Notes: generated by a model from the sequence alone, not told the origin. Positions 7,676-15,957 are shown, counted from the first letter of the stretch. The stretch is 25,909 nt of DNA from Brachyspira pilosicoli (GCF_019402445.1 NZ_SRZM01000308.1:1-25909); one strand, 5' to 3'. Made by a program: numbers and translations.

Positions 7676-8665
7676 TTATATTTTTTTACATGAGTTTCTA
7701 ATTACTATATTAGGCTGAAGTACAATATTTATATTATCTGTTATTCTCTCACTTATAATATTCAATACAGAAAGTACAGCATTTTTACCCATTTCATAAG
7801 CTTGAGAAGACACTGTAGTAAGCCCTATCATAGATGAATAAGGTATATTATCATAACCCATTAAAGATATATCATTAGGTATTGATATCCCATACTCTTC
7901 TGTTGCTTTCTTTATACCAAAACACATAACATCACATGCCGAAAATATAGCAGTATAATTAAGCTTAGATTTTATAATCTCTTTCATTTGCTCATAGCTT
8001 TCATCAAAATTAAAATTTGCTATTTTTTTATATTTAGTATTGTCAAAATCTATATTATTATCATTCAATGCCTTTATAAATCCATCAAATCTTTCTTTCT
8101 CTGTACTAATATCTTGAGGACCAGCCATATATATAATATTTTTATGCCCCAAATCTATTAAATATTTAGTGGCATTATAAGCCCCTATTTTGTTATCAGA
8201 ACCAACATAATTTATATTATTAAACTCTACTTTTCTATCTAAAAAAACAATTGGTAAATTAGAATTATTAATTATATCATTAAAATATTCTGTACTTCCT
8301 ACAGATGGTATTATAATATATCCTGATACTCCAATATTTGTTATATCTTTAAAATTTGATATATCTCTATTTTCTTTAAACTGAGAAAGTATAATATGAT
8401 ACCCATAAAGATTAGCAGTATTTTCTATTCCTTCAATTATATTTGCAAAAAAAGGATTTGTAATATCTGGAATAATTACTGATATAATTTGTTTATTTTT
8501 CGTGTTTTTCTTTAAATTATACCCATCAGAATTAATAATTTTATTTATTTTATTTTTTATTTTTTCATCAACACTGCTGTTTCCATTCAATACCCTAGAA
8601 ACAGTCGCCACAGAAACATTTGCTTTTTTCGCTATATAACTTAATGTTATTTTCTTATCATTCAT
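7676..8665 (-). CDS. LacI-family transcriptional regulator of nucleoside locus
   Basis: 329 residues, full LacI length. The N-terminal helix-turn-helix is ITLSYIAKKANVSVATVSRV with the hinge sequence LNGNSSVDEKIKNKINKII; residues ~60-329 form the periplasmic-binding-protein-like effector domain (VIIPDITNPFFANIIEGIE, LDRKVEFNNINYVGSDN, SLMGYDNIP, TTVSSQAYEMG). The gene is divergent from nucleoside hydrolase, transporter and ribokinase genes, so the ligand is likely a nucleoside, nucleobase or ribose; this is inferred from position. Two good promoters and a palindrome occupy the shared upstream region. No SD is obvious before the ATG (GATTTATATATT), so a leaderless-like or weak initiation is possible. 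Confidence 0.93.
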   Translation of the reverse strand: MNDKKITLSYIAKKANVSVATVSRVLNGNSSVDEKIKNKINKIINSDGYNLKKNTKNKQIISVIIPDITNPFFANIIEGIENTANLYGYHIILSQFKENRDISNFKDITNIGVSGYIIIPSVGSTEYFNDIINNSNLPIVFLDRKVEFNNINYVGSDNKIGAYNATKYLIDLGHKNIIYMAGPQDISTEKERFDGFIKALNDNNIDFDNTKYKKIANFNFDESYEQMKEIIKSKLNYTAIFSACDVMCFGIKKATEEYGISIPNDISLMGYDNIPYSSMIGLTTVSSQAYEMGKNAVLSVLNIISERITDNINIVLQPNIVIRNSCKKI

Positions 8666-8699
8666 AATATATAAATCATGCTAATTAAGATTTTTTATT

Positions 8700-8728
8700 A
8701 CTATAATACATGAAGTTTAATTTGTCAA
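8700..8728 (-). promoter_or_regulatory. Promoter of LacI-family regulator
   Basis: On the minus strand, a consensus -35 TTGACA (8723-8728), a 17-nt spacer and -10 TATAGT (8700-8705), with the ATG about 35 nt downstream. Confidence 0.8.
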
Positions 8729-8749
8729 TATAATTTTGATACACAGTTA

Positions 8750-8784
8750 TTTTACAGAAAAATTTCAGAAAATTTTCTGTAAAA
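8750..8784. promoter_or_regulatory. Palindromic operator in divergent promoter region
   Basis: 8763-8782 is a 20-nt palindrome (arms TTTCAGAAAA and TTTTCTGTAA, 9 of 10 positions paired), the size of a LacI-family operator. A further half-site, TTTTACAGAAAA (8750-8761), is an exact inverted match to TTTTCTGTAAAA (8773-8784). The block lies between the two divergent -35 elements, directly upstream of the nucleoside hydrolase promoter. The likely binder is the adjacent LacI-type protein. Confidence 0.65.
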
Positions 8785-8786
8785 AA

Positions 8787-8814
8787 TTGACTTCATAACA
8801 AACTTGACTATACT
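8787..8814 (+). promoter_or_regulatory. Promoter of nucleoside operon
   Basis: -35 TTGACT (8787-8792), a 16-nt spacer and -10 TATACT (8809-8814), 36 nt before the ATG at 8850. It begins 4 nt after the palindromic operator. Confidence 0.78.
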
Positions 8815-8849
8815 TTATTAATATAAAAAATAAACATAGGATATAAATT

Positions 8850-9779
8850 ATGATTAATGATAATAAAATCTATTGGGTTGATACAGATGCTGGTGTAGAT
8901 GATGCTGTTGCTATACTATGGGCATTAAATAATAATTTTAATATTGTTGGATTTAGCACTGTTGCTGGTAATTTAGCTGTAGAATCTACAGTTAGAAATG
9001 TATGTGCTTTATTAGAATATAGCAAAAAAGATATACCTGTATATTATGGGGCCTCATATGCAACTATAGGCGGACATATAGATGCTTCTCATATACATGG
9101 TGTAAATTTAGGTCCTATAGTAATAGATAAAGAGTATAAAGCAAAAGAACATGTATTTAATGGTCTTATTAACTTCTTTGAAAACACTGATGAAAAATTA
9201 AATATTATCACATTAGGACCACTTACAAATATAAGTACATTTTTAATGCATTTCCCAAAATATAAAGAGAGAATAGAATGTTTATATATTATGGGGGGTG
9301 GAAGTTTTGGTAATATGACAGCTTATGGTGAATTTAATATTTATGCTGATGTTGAAGCTGCACATTTCGTTTTTAATCAAAATATGAATATAGTTCTAAG
9401 TGATTTAGATATCACAGACCATTATGCTTATTTTACAAAAGAAGATATTGATTCTTATTTAAAAGGCAGAAGTTTAGATAATTGGATAGAACAATTATTA
9501 AATTTTAGAATATCAAAAAGTGCCTTACCTCATGCCGCAAGAATATATGATGTTCTTCCTTTTATGTATATAAAATATCCTGATTATTTTACAACTAATG
9601 AAGTATATGTAGATGTTCAATTAAGCGGAAAAATGAGAGGGTTTACTGCTTATGATTATGAGGGAATGAGAATAACAAATTATTTATTTCCAGAAAAAGA
9701 TATAAGAAAAGTAAAAAGATTATTAACAATCGATAAAAATATTTATATAGATACATTATTAAAAACATTTTTAAGATAA
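8850..9779 (+). CDS. Nucleoside hydrolase (IUNH family)
   Basis: 309 residues, the family's standard length. The N-terminal calcium-binding signature is VDTDAGVDDA (residues ~10-19). Later come NVCALLEY, PVYYGA, the LGPLTN block (LNIITLGPLTNIST), the IMGGGSF block, and the active-site segment GEFNIYADVEAA, where the conserved Asn-x-x-x-Asp pattern reads N-I-Y-A-D. It hydrolyses the N-glycosidic bond of ribonucleosides to free base and ribose in the cytosol. Base preference cannot be assigned. An AGGAT SD lies 7 nt before the ATG. It is the first gene of the operon iunH-type/CNT/EamA/ribokinase; the next gene's SD overlaps its stop codon. Confidence 0.94.
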   Translation: MINDNKIYWVDTDAGVDDAVAILWALNNNFNIVGFSTVAGNLAVESTVRNVCALLEYSKKDIPVYYGASYATIGGHIDASHIHGVNLGPIVIDKEYKAKEHVFNGLINFFENTDEKLNIITLGPLTNISTFLMHFPKYKERIECLYIMGGGSFGNMTAYGEFNIYADVEAAHFVFNQNMNIVLSDLDITDHYAYFTKEDIDSYLKGRSLDNWIEQLLNFRISKSALPHAARIYDVLPFMYIKYPDYFTTNEVYVDVQLSGKMRGFTAYDYEGMRITNYLFPEKDIRKVKRLLTIDKNIYIDTLLKTFLR

Positions 9780-9789
9780 GGATAATATT

Positions 9790-11415
9790 ATGCAATTTAC
9801 AGGCTTTTTAGGTGTTGCTTTATTTTGTTTAATAGGTTTTTTATTTTCTAGAAACAAAAAAGCTATTGATTGGAAGTTAGTTATTTGGGGTATAGTTATG
9901 CAATTTATTATTGCAGCTATAATATTAGGCAAGGGATTAATAAGTTTAATACCATTTTTTATATGGATATGGGCTATAGCTTGGTATAATTTAGATGTAT
10001 TTATTTTTAGAGAAAAAAAATTAAATATAATTGTTAGTGGGGTAGCATCATTAGTTCTTACAGGTATTGTTATAGGTATAACATATTTACTTGGAGGAGA
10101 TATATCTTCATTATTGCTTTCAATAATTTGGTATCTTTTTATAATTGTTGGAGTTGTGAGAGTTACTTTACTATCTTTTGGCAAAGATATAAAATTATAT
10201 AAACATTGGTCAAATATAGCTGGATTTTTATTATGCGGTATAATATTTGGTAATTTATTAGCTAATGGAAAAACAGGTGCTGACTTTTTTGGCTCAATAG
10301 GTGATGCTATAACTTCATTTTTAAAATTTGCTTCTTTAGGTGGTGAGTTTATATTCGGCAAATTATATACTGGAGCAGTAGGCTGGGTATTTATTATAGA
10401 TGTTGGTGTTGCTACAATATTCTTTATAGCTTTTGTTGGACTATTAGAAAGTGTTGGATTAATGAATCAAATTATTATAAGTATAGCTAGATTTGTAGAC
10501 TGGAATATGAAAGGAATGGGAATTAAACCATTAAGTGGTGCTGAAACTCTCGTTGCTATTTCTAGTATTCCTATGGGAGGAGATAATTTACTTCTCATAA
10601 AAAATTATTTAAGCACTTTAACAAGGTCTGAAATATCATTATCTATATCAGCTATAATGGCTACTATATCAGCTAGTTTGTTTGCTGCATTTGTGTCATT
10701 AGGTATTTCACCAGTGCATTTGTTGGCTGCTAGTGCTATGAGTGTACCTGCTGTTATTGTTGTATCAAAAATATGTTATCCTGAAGTAGATAATCCAGTT
10801 ACTAGAGGACAGGATATAGAAGTAGTAAAAGATGCTAATTATGGTAAACCTATGAATGCAATTATGGATAGTATAAATAATGCAATTCAAACAGTATTAA
10901 TAATGGCTGGAAGTTTGGTTGTATTTATATCTTTGATAGGGGTATTTGATAGTATACTTGGACGTTTAGATGCTTATGTTGATGGTCAATTATTACATGG
11001 AATTAAAAATATATATGGTGAATATAATGGATTTGTACCTGGAAGTTTAAAAACATTATTAGGATATATATTCTCTCCTTTGGCTTTTGCTATGGGTACT
11101 CCTGTTGAAGACATTATAAAAATGGGATATTTAATGGGAACTAAACTTTCTATTAATGAATTTGTTGCTTTTACACAACTTGGTGAATTCATAAAAAGCA
11201 ATGCTTTAACAGAGAAATCTATTATAATAGCAAGTTTTGCTTTGTGCGGATATGCTAACCCTGGTACTGTAGCTATGAATTTGGGTAAGGTACTACCTTT
11301 TTCTGGAAACAACAGGGAAAACTATATTAATTTAGCATTTAAAACTATGTTTATAGGAGCAGCTGCTTCTTGGATGACAGCAGCCATTGCTGGAATAATA
11401 TCAGGATTAATATAA
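9790..11415 (+). CDS. CNT-family nucleoside transporter (NupC-like, extended N-terminus)
   Basis: 541 residues, longer than typical bacterial NupC (~400) because of an N-terminal part with additional hydrophobic segments (to residue ~150). The transport core is clear: GAETLVAISSIPMGGDNLLL forms the first hairpin (HP1), then LLAASAMSVPAVIVVSKICYPE, NEFVAF (E457) and CGYANPGTVAMN (N490). By alignment from memory, E457 and N490 match the ribose-contacting Glu and Asn of Vibrio CNT. The HP1 base-contacting motif, QTEA in human CNTs and QSEN in E. coli NupC, reads GGDN here (263-266). It probably imports nucleosides with Na+ or H+. The SD AAGGA overlaps the preceding stop; the stop overlaps the next ATG by one base (TAATG). 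Confidence 0.9.
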   Translation: MQFTGFLGVALFCLIGFLFSRNKKAIDWKLVIWGIVMQFIIAAIILGKGLISLIPFFIWIWAIAWYNLDVFIFREKKLNIIVSGVASLVLTGIVIGITYLLGGDISSLLLSIIWYLFIIVGVVRVTLLSFGKDIKLYKHWSNIAGFLLCGIIFGNLLANGKTGADFFGSIGDAITSFLKFASLGGEFIFGKLYTGAVGWVFIIDVGVATIFFIAFVGLLESVGLMNQIIISIARFVDWNMKGMGIKPLSGAETLVAISSIPMGGDNLLLIKNYLSTLTRSEISLSISAIMATISASLFAAFVSLGISPVHLLAASAMSVPAVIVVSKICYPEVDNPVTRGQDIEVVKDANYGKPMNAIMDSINNAIQTVLIMAGSLVVFISLIGVFDSILGRLDAYVDGQLLHGIKNIYGEYNGFVPGSLKTLLGYIFSPLAFAMGTPVEDIIKMGYLMGTKLSINEFVAFTQLGEFIKSNALTEKSIIIASFALCGYANPGTVAMNLGKVLPFSGNNRENYINLAFKTMFIGAAASWMTAAIAGIISGLI

Positions 11416-12278
11416 TGTATTATATTATAATGTTTATAGCAACGACTATCTTTGCATCTATTGCTTGGGTAGCTAATTATTCAAAAGATATGGGATGGTC
11501 GTTGTTTTTCTTAGCATCTATAAGTTATTTTATAGCTTTTTGTGTATTTGCTTTACTTTGTATATTTAAGAAAAAGCCTATGTTTGATGCAGGTATGTGG
11601 AAAGACGGTCTTAAACCTGTAATCATATTATTAGTAGGAAATATGTCATTGAATGTTGCTGTTTTTATGACAACACCTGAAAAAATTGGATTTTTAGTTG
11701 GACTTACAGTAATAATTGTTCCTATACTAGATTTTTTTATGTATAAAGTAAAGATACCAAAACTTATATATCCAAGTTTAATATTTGCTTTTATAGGCAA
11801 TTTTATATTAAACTATAATAAAGAAATGAAAATATTTTCTTTTGGGCTTGGAGAAGTTTTATCTTTAGCAACTACAGTATGTTATGCTTTATCTATTATA
11901 TGGATAGGAAGATGTGCAAGGTCTTTTGGTTTTGAATCATTTGGTTTCATACAAAGTTTAGTTAGTTCTATAGGTTATTTTATAGCATCGTTAATTACTG
12001 GAAGTATTCATTCTATAGCTAATTTGCCTTTATATCCTATATTATTTTATGGCATAGGTTCTTATGTATTAGGTAATGCATGTCAATTTGTTGCTCAGAA
12101 AAATTTATCTCCTATAATTTCAGCTTTGATTATGGCTACACAACCAATAGTTGGTGTTATAATAGGGATATTATTTTTTAATTTTAGTATTACAATGTCA
12201 ATATGTATATCTGGTTTCTTTTTCTTCATTGCTAGTGTAATGGGAGTAATTGCCAATAATAAGACGTCTAAAGAATAA
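11415..12278 (+). CDS. EamA/DMT-family permease in nucleoside operon
   Basis: 287 residues from the ATG at 11415, whose A is the last base of the transporter stop codon (TAATG); this start gives MYYIIMFIATTIF as the first membrane segment. An upstream in-frame ATG at 11370 would add 15 polar residues lying inside the preceding gene and is less likely. About ten membrane segments in two EamA halves are visible, including SIAWVANYSKDMGW, NMSLNVAVFMTTP, LATTVCYALSIIWIGR and IISALIMATQPIVGVIIGILFF. The family moves small solutes. In this operon I infer export of the nucleobase left after nucleoside cleavage, or a second importer; neither is shown by sequence. Confidence 0.85.
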   Translation: MYYIIMFIATTIFASIAWVANYSKDMGWSLFFLASISYFIAFCVFALLCIFKKKPMFDAGMWKDGLKPVIILLVGNMSLNVAVFMTTPEKIGFLVGLTVIIVPILDFFMYKVKIPKLIYPSLIFAFIGNFILNYNKEMKIFSFGLGEVLSLATTVCYALSIIWIGRCARSFGFESFGFIQSLVSSIGYFIASLITGSIHSIANLPLYPILFYGIGSYVLGNACQFVAQKNLSPIISALIMATQPIVGVIIGILFFNFSITMSICISGFFFFIASVMGVIANNKTSKE

Positions 12279-12289
12279 GGAATATAAAT

Positions 12290-13159
12290 ATGAGTAAAAA
12301 AATTTTGGTTATAGGAAGCATTAATAAAGATTTGGTTACAACAACTCCGCGTTTTCCTAAAGAGGGTGAAACTATACTCGGTAATAATTTTTATACTACT
12401 AATGGAGGTAAAGGAGCTAATCAGGCATGTGCCATAGGTAAATTAGGTGGCAATGTAAGTATGTTAGGGGCTGTTGGAGATGATAGTTTTGCTAAAGATT
12501 TATCAAATGCTTTGTTTTCTAATAATGTTAATATAGATAATTTATTAATAAAAAATAATGTTTCTACAGGCATAGCAGTTATTACAGTTACTAATGATGG
12601 GGCTAACAATATTATAGTAGTACAAGGGGCTAATGGTTTAATTACAAAAGATGATATCAAAGAAAAATTAATTGCATCATTTGATATAATAGTTATGCAA
12701 TTAGAAATACCTTTAGAAATAGCAAAATACGCTGCATCTATTGCTAGAAAACTTGGTAAAATTGTAGTATTAAATCCTTCACCTGCTGTAAAGCTTGATA
12801 AAGATTTTTTAAGCTGCGTAGATATACTAATTCCTAATGAAACAGAAATAGACATTATAGGTGGTATAGATTATGTTATTGAATGTGGTGTAAAAAATAT
12901 AATACTTACTTTAGGTGCTGATGGATGCGATTTAATAACAAAACAAAATAGAAAACATTTTGATGCTTATGATGTTAATGTTGTTGATACCACTGCTGCT
13001 GGAGACAGTTTTTTAGGTGGGGTTGTGAGAATGATTGCTGACGATAAAACTATTGAAGAGGCTATTGAATTCGCTACTAAAGTTTCTAACATAACAGTTA
13101 CAAGAAAAGGAGCAATAGATTCTATACCTACATATAATGAAGTAATCGATAACTATTAA
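12290..13159 (+). CDS. rbsK: Ribokinase (PfkB family)
   Basis: 289 residues, slightly shorter than typical RbsK (~305). The ribokinase N-terminus is VIGSINKDLVTTTPRFPKEG; NGGKGANQACAIGKLGG is PfkB signature 1 with the sugar-binding GGKGAN; LNPSPAV, IPNETE and ILTLGADG follow. The second signature DTTAAGDSFLGG contains the catalytic Asp239. It phosphorylates ribose at O5 with ATP, feeding the pentose phosphate pathway. As last gene of the nucleoside operon it would use the ribose released by the nucleoside hydrolase, which supports ribose rather than another sugar as substrate. An AAGGA SD precedes the ATG; a strong terminator begins 26 nt after the stop. Confidence 0.92.
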   Translation: MSKKILVIGSINKDLVTTTPRFPKEGETILGNNFYTTNGGKGANQACAIGKLGGNVSMLGAVGDDSFAKDLSNALFSNNVNIDNLLIKNNVSTGIAVITVTNDGANNIIVVQGANGLITKDDIKEKLIASFDIIVMQLEIPLEIAKYAASIARKLGKIVVLNPSPAVKLDKDFLSCVDILIPNETEIDIIGGIDYVIECGVKNIILTLGADGCDLITKQNRKHFDAYDVNVVDTTAAGDSFLGGVVRMIADDKTIEEAIEFATKVSNITVTRKGAIDSIPTYNEVIDNY

Positions 13160-13184
13160 TAATGAATAATTAATGTTCTATATT

Positions 13185-13217
13185 AAAGAGTGCTTTTTAA
13201 AAAAGGCACTCTTTTTT
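13185..13217 (+). terminator. Terminator of nucleoside operon
   Basis: AAAGAGTGC (13185-13193) pairs with GCACTCTTT (13206-13214), followed by a T run. It is the only strong hairpin-plus-T stop after the four-gene unit. Confidence 0.88.
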
Positions 13218-13230
13218 ATACCATGGTATA
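13217..13230. repeat. 14-nt perfect palindrome
   Basis: TATACCATGGTATA is self-complementary throughout. It overlaps the end of the terminator T run and lies upstream of the decayed GYGR gene. It could be a protein-binding site. The same half-sites occur before threonine aldolase (24895-24912). Confidence 0.45.
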
Positions 13231-13302
13231 GTATATAAAAAAATTCATTTTTTTTATTTTTTTGGGAACTTTTATTTTTTTTGTACGTCTAATAAAGCAT
13301 AA

Positions 13303-13524
13303 GAAAACAAAAAGGTTTCTATAGCAATTATGGTATTTGGTTCTGTATCTTTATTTGGATATGGTAGAGGCTATGGAATGGGTTATGGCAGAGGTTATGG
13401 TATGGGTTGTAATTATGGATACAATGCTAGATACAATAATCAAGGATATGAAGGCAGATATTACAACCAAAGATTTAATGGATACAACGGATGTTATTAT
13501 TATAACAACCCATATGTTAAATAA
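13303..13524 (+). pseudogene. Decayed copy of GYGR-repeat secreted protein
   Basis: The frame from 13303 encodes ENKKVSIAIMVFGSVSLFG, then GYGRGYGMGYGRGYGMGCNY and a Tyr/Asn-rich tail ending YYYNNPYVK. The first part is nearly identical, in DNA and protein, to the signal peptide of the intact gene at 13584, but an in-frame TAA (13300-13302) precedes it and the ATG of the signal peptide is gone. Several LIL residues of the hydrophobic core are also missing. The first ATG (13330) lies inside the former signal peptide and has no properly spaced SD. The C-terminal Spy/ZraP-like helical domain of the paralogue is absent. I read this as a degraded tandem duplicate. A short expressed peptide from 13330 remains possible. 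Confidence 0.6.
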
Positions 13525-13583
13525 TAAAATAAAAAAATAATAATAAAATAAATAAAAAACACACAACTAAAGGAGAATTAAAA

Positions 13584-14078
13584 ATGAAAAACATTAACAA
13601 AAAAGTATTAATATTAGTTTCTATAGCTATAATGGTATTTGGCTCTGTATCTTTATTCGGACAATATGGTAGAGGTTATGGAATGGGTTATGGTAGAGGA
13701 TACGGTAGAGGTTATGGTATGGGCTGCGGTTATGGCAGAGGTTACGGAAGAGGTTACGGTATGGGTTGTAATTATGGTTATGGCAGAGGATATGGTGCAG
13801 GTTATGGTTACGGAAGAGGTTATGGATACAACAACCTTACTCAAGAGCAAATTAACCAAATACAATCTATAGAAAGTAAATATTTCCCTCAAATAGATGA
13901 TTTGAGAAGAGAAGCTTATAACAAAACTCAAACTATAAATTTGGAAATGAGCAAACAAAACCCTGACCAAAATGCTATAAATAAAGCTATAGATGATAGA
14001 GCTAAAACTTTATCTGATTTAGACAAATTAAGAACAGAGTTTTTCTTAGAAATAGATAAAGTGTTTCAAGTAAAATAA
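13584..14078 (+). CDS. Secreted GYGR-repeat protein with Spy/ZraP-like helical tail
   Basis: 164 residues. Residues 1-26 are a signal peptide (MKNINKKVLILVSIAIMVFG then SVSLFG). Residues ~28-82 are repeats of GYGR and GYGM with two GC pairs (GMGCGY, GMGCNY), rich in Gly, Tyr and Arg. Residues ~84-164 are helical and open with LTQEQINQIQSIESKYFPQI, followed by LRREAYNKTQ and a second helix AIDDRAKTLSDLDKLRTEFF. The LTxEQ start and Arg/Glu-rich amphipathic helices resemble the Spy/CpxP/ZraP group of periplasmic chaperones and metal-responsive proteins. I therefore infer a periplasmic stress or metal-binding role. An AAAGGAG SD lies 9 nt before the ATG, and a terminator follows. The degraded copy lies directly upstream. 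Confidence 0.8.
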   Translation: MKNINKKVLILVSIAIMVFGSVSLFGQYGRGYGMGYGRGYGRGYGMGCGYGRGYGRGYGMGCNYGYGRGYGAGYGYGRGYGYNNLTQEQINQIQSIESKYFPQIDDLRREAYNKTQTINLEMSKQNPDQNAINKAIDDRAKTLSDLDKLRTEFFLEIDKVFQVK

Positions 14079-14100
14079 TAAAATATTTATAGCTAAAATA

Positions 14101-14137
14101 AAAATACCTGCATATTACTATGTGGGTATTTTTTTAT
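14101..14137 (+). terminator. Terminator after GYGR-repeat gene
   Basis: AAATACC plus TGCATA pairs (with two G-T wobbles) with TATGTG plus GGTATTT, ending in a T run, about 23 nt past the stop codon. Confidence 0.82.
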
Positions 14138-14259
14138 TTTAAATAAAAGATTTTCAATATTAATTTTTTATAAAACCAAGAATTTTTAAAATTCAATTAA
14201 CATAACAATAGATATTTATAAATAATAGAGCCGATAATAAATTATAGAGGTTTTAAACA

Positions 14260-15789
14260 ATGAGAAGATTTTTATTTATTATTTTATCGGTACTATTTTT
14301 TAGTGCTTTAGAAAATTTATATTGTCAATACACAGAAATTACACAAGATGATATTATTATAGAAAAATTAGTTACAGGATATCAAATAAATATAAGAAAA
14401 AAAAATAATATAGACAATATAAGACTACTATTTAAATTACAAAATAATAAATACTCATACCTTTATCTAAATCAATCATCTGATGCTAATTCATTAATAA
14501 ATATTGATAAAGTATCAATACATAATAAATTAGGAACAGTCTTACAAGAATCTATAGGCGAATCAGTATATTTAGATACAAATAATGGAAATGCAAGAAT
14601 TTTACTAGCAGACAATATGGAACTTATATTAGAAGCATTAGATAATAATGGAAATATTGTAACAGATTCAAAATTTTTATTCAAAATTGATAATAATAAA
14701 AAAACTAACCCTATAATAACATTAAGAAATGTAGAAAAAGAAGGAGATTTATACGCGTTTTATCTTTACTATTCTGGTGGAGAAAATGGTAAATATGCTT
14801 TTTATGTGAGAGAGGGTTTAACTAATACTACATATAAATTAATTAAAACTTCATTAAATTATGCAGTAAAAGCAGATAATAATGGAATAGTACTAGAGGA
14901 TACATATAACAGCAAAATAGGAAAACAATTATATATAAAAGCTTATTTTAGAAAATTACCAGAAGATAGATATTTATCATTTAATGTGTTTAATACCAAA
15001 GGAGAGACTTTTACTTACCCTATAGATTATATAATCGAAAATAAAATAACAAACAACATCACAAACACTACAACAACTACAGAAGAAAAAGTTAATGTTC
15101 CTCCTATAATAGAACCTCCTACTCAAGAAATTATAGAATTAAATACAAATGAAATGATAGTGAGAAAAAATCAAATAAATAATAATATAGAAAGAAATTT
15201 CTTTGATGGTGAGGCAATAGATTCTTTAAATAAAGCTAGTGAATTAAAAAGTCATTATGCTGATGATGAAAAAGATTTGAATGCTCAAGTTTATAATATT
15301 ATAAATAAATATAACTCAGCAGTAGATTTAGTATTAGTACTAGACACAACAGAAAGTATGCATCCATATTTAACTTCAATAAAAGAAGAAATAAAATCTA
15401 TAAGCAAACAAGTATTTAAAAAAGATATTAATTCAAGAATTGGTTTTTTGCTTTATAGAGATGTAAAAGATACATACCTCACTAAAAAAATAGATTTTGA
15501 TAATAATATAAATAAAATATATAGAGATGTTAATTACTTTTATGCTAGCGGAGGCGGAGATAAAGCAGAACCTATGTATGAAGCAATACAAAAAGCTTTA
15601 GAAGATTTTGATTATAAAAATGAAAATAAAGTAGTAATAGTAATTACAGATGCCCCTGCCAAAGTTATAGGTAAAGCCAACGCTGATACAAACAAAAAAA
15701 CTGCAAAAGAAAAAAACATTGAAATAGAATATATACTTGTAAAAGAAATAAAAAGAAATTCAGACGATATAGAAAAACCAATATTTTAA
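14260..15789 (+). CDS. Secreted von Willebrand factor A domain protein
   Basis: 509 residues. The N-terminus (MRRFLFIILSVLFFSALENL) is a signal peptide; cleavage probably follows near YCQ, but no clean lipobox is present. Residues ~25-265 look beta-rich and match no family I recognise. Residues ~265-295 are an Asn/Thr then Pro-rich linker (NITNTTTTTEEK, PPIIEPP). Residues ~356-500 form a vWA domain: VDLVLVLDTTESM with MIDAS D362-x-T-x-S, IGFLLYRDV, an SGGGDKAEP loop (D434) and VVIVITDAPA (D464). All key MIDAS positions are present, so divalent-metal-dependent ligand binding is likely. The partner is unknown; periplasmic or surface adhesion and envelope assembly are possibilities. GAGG lies 9 nt before the ATG. 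No operon partner; the next gene is convergent. Confidence 0.82.
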   Translation: MRRFLFIILSVLFFSALENLYCQYTEITQDDIIIEKLVTGYQINIRKKNNIDNIRLLFKLQNNKYSYLYLNQSSDANSLINIDKVSIHNKLGTVLQESIGESVYLDTNNGNARILLADNMELILEALDNNGNIVTDSKFLFKIDNNKKTNPIITLRNVEKEGDLYAFYLYYSGGENGKYAFYVREGLTNTTYKLIKTSLNYAVKADNNGIVLEDTYNSKIGKQLYIKAYFRKLPEDRYLSFNVFNTKGETFTYPIDYIIENKITNNITNTTTTTEEKVNVPPIIEPPTQEIIELNTNEMIVRKNQINNNIERNFFDGEAIDSLNKASELKSHYADDEKDLNAQVYNIINKYNSAVDLVLVLDTTESMHPYLTSIKEEIKSISKQVFKKDINSRIGFLLYRDVKDTYLTKKIDFDNNINKIYRDVNYFYASGGGDKAEPMYEAIQKALEDFDYKNENKVVIVITDAPAKVIGKANADTNKKTAKEKNIEIEYILVKEIKRNSDDIEKPIF

Positions 15790-15846
15790 TTAATTTTTAT
15801 AATTTTGTAATATAAATAATAATATAATTGAAATGTTATTTATAAC

Positions 15847-15880
15847 TCCATATTATATATGGATTGTTATTTTATTTTAA
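15847..15880 (+). terminator. Possible terminator after vWA gene
   Basis: TCCATAT and ATATGGA form a 7-bp stem around TAT, followed by a T-rich stretch (TTGTTATTTTATTTT). It lies in the 168-nt gap between the vWA gene and the convergent cupin gene. The weak AT stem limits confidence. Confidence 0.45.
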
Positions 15881-15957
15881 ATTTATTTTTTATTATATGC
15901 TTAATCAGTTTTAGATGCTGTTATTTATATTTTTAGTATAATAATATTTATATAAAA

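Noticed and set aside
9771..10361. 196-codon minus-strand frame inside the transporter gene
   Set aside because: It is antisense to a strongly supported CNT gene with clear motifs, and lacks its own SD.
11370..11414. Upstream ATG for the second EamA permease
   Set aside because: It would add 15 polar residues encoded inside the transporter gene; the ATG at 11415, overlapping the stop, gives a normal N-terminal membrane segment.
13337..13540. Alternative frames over the GYGR repeats (Met/Val-rich and Ser/Thr-rich)
   Set aside because: They are frame shadows of the repeats; only the frame giving Gly-Tyr-Gly-Arg matches the intact paralogue.
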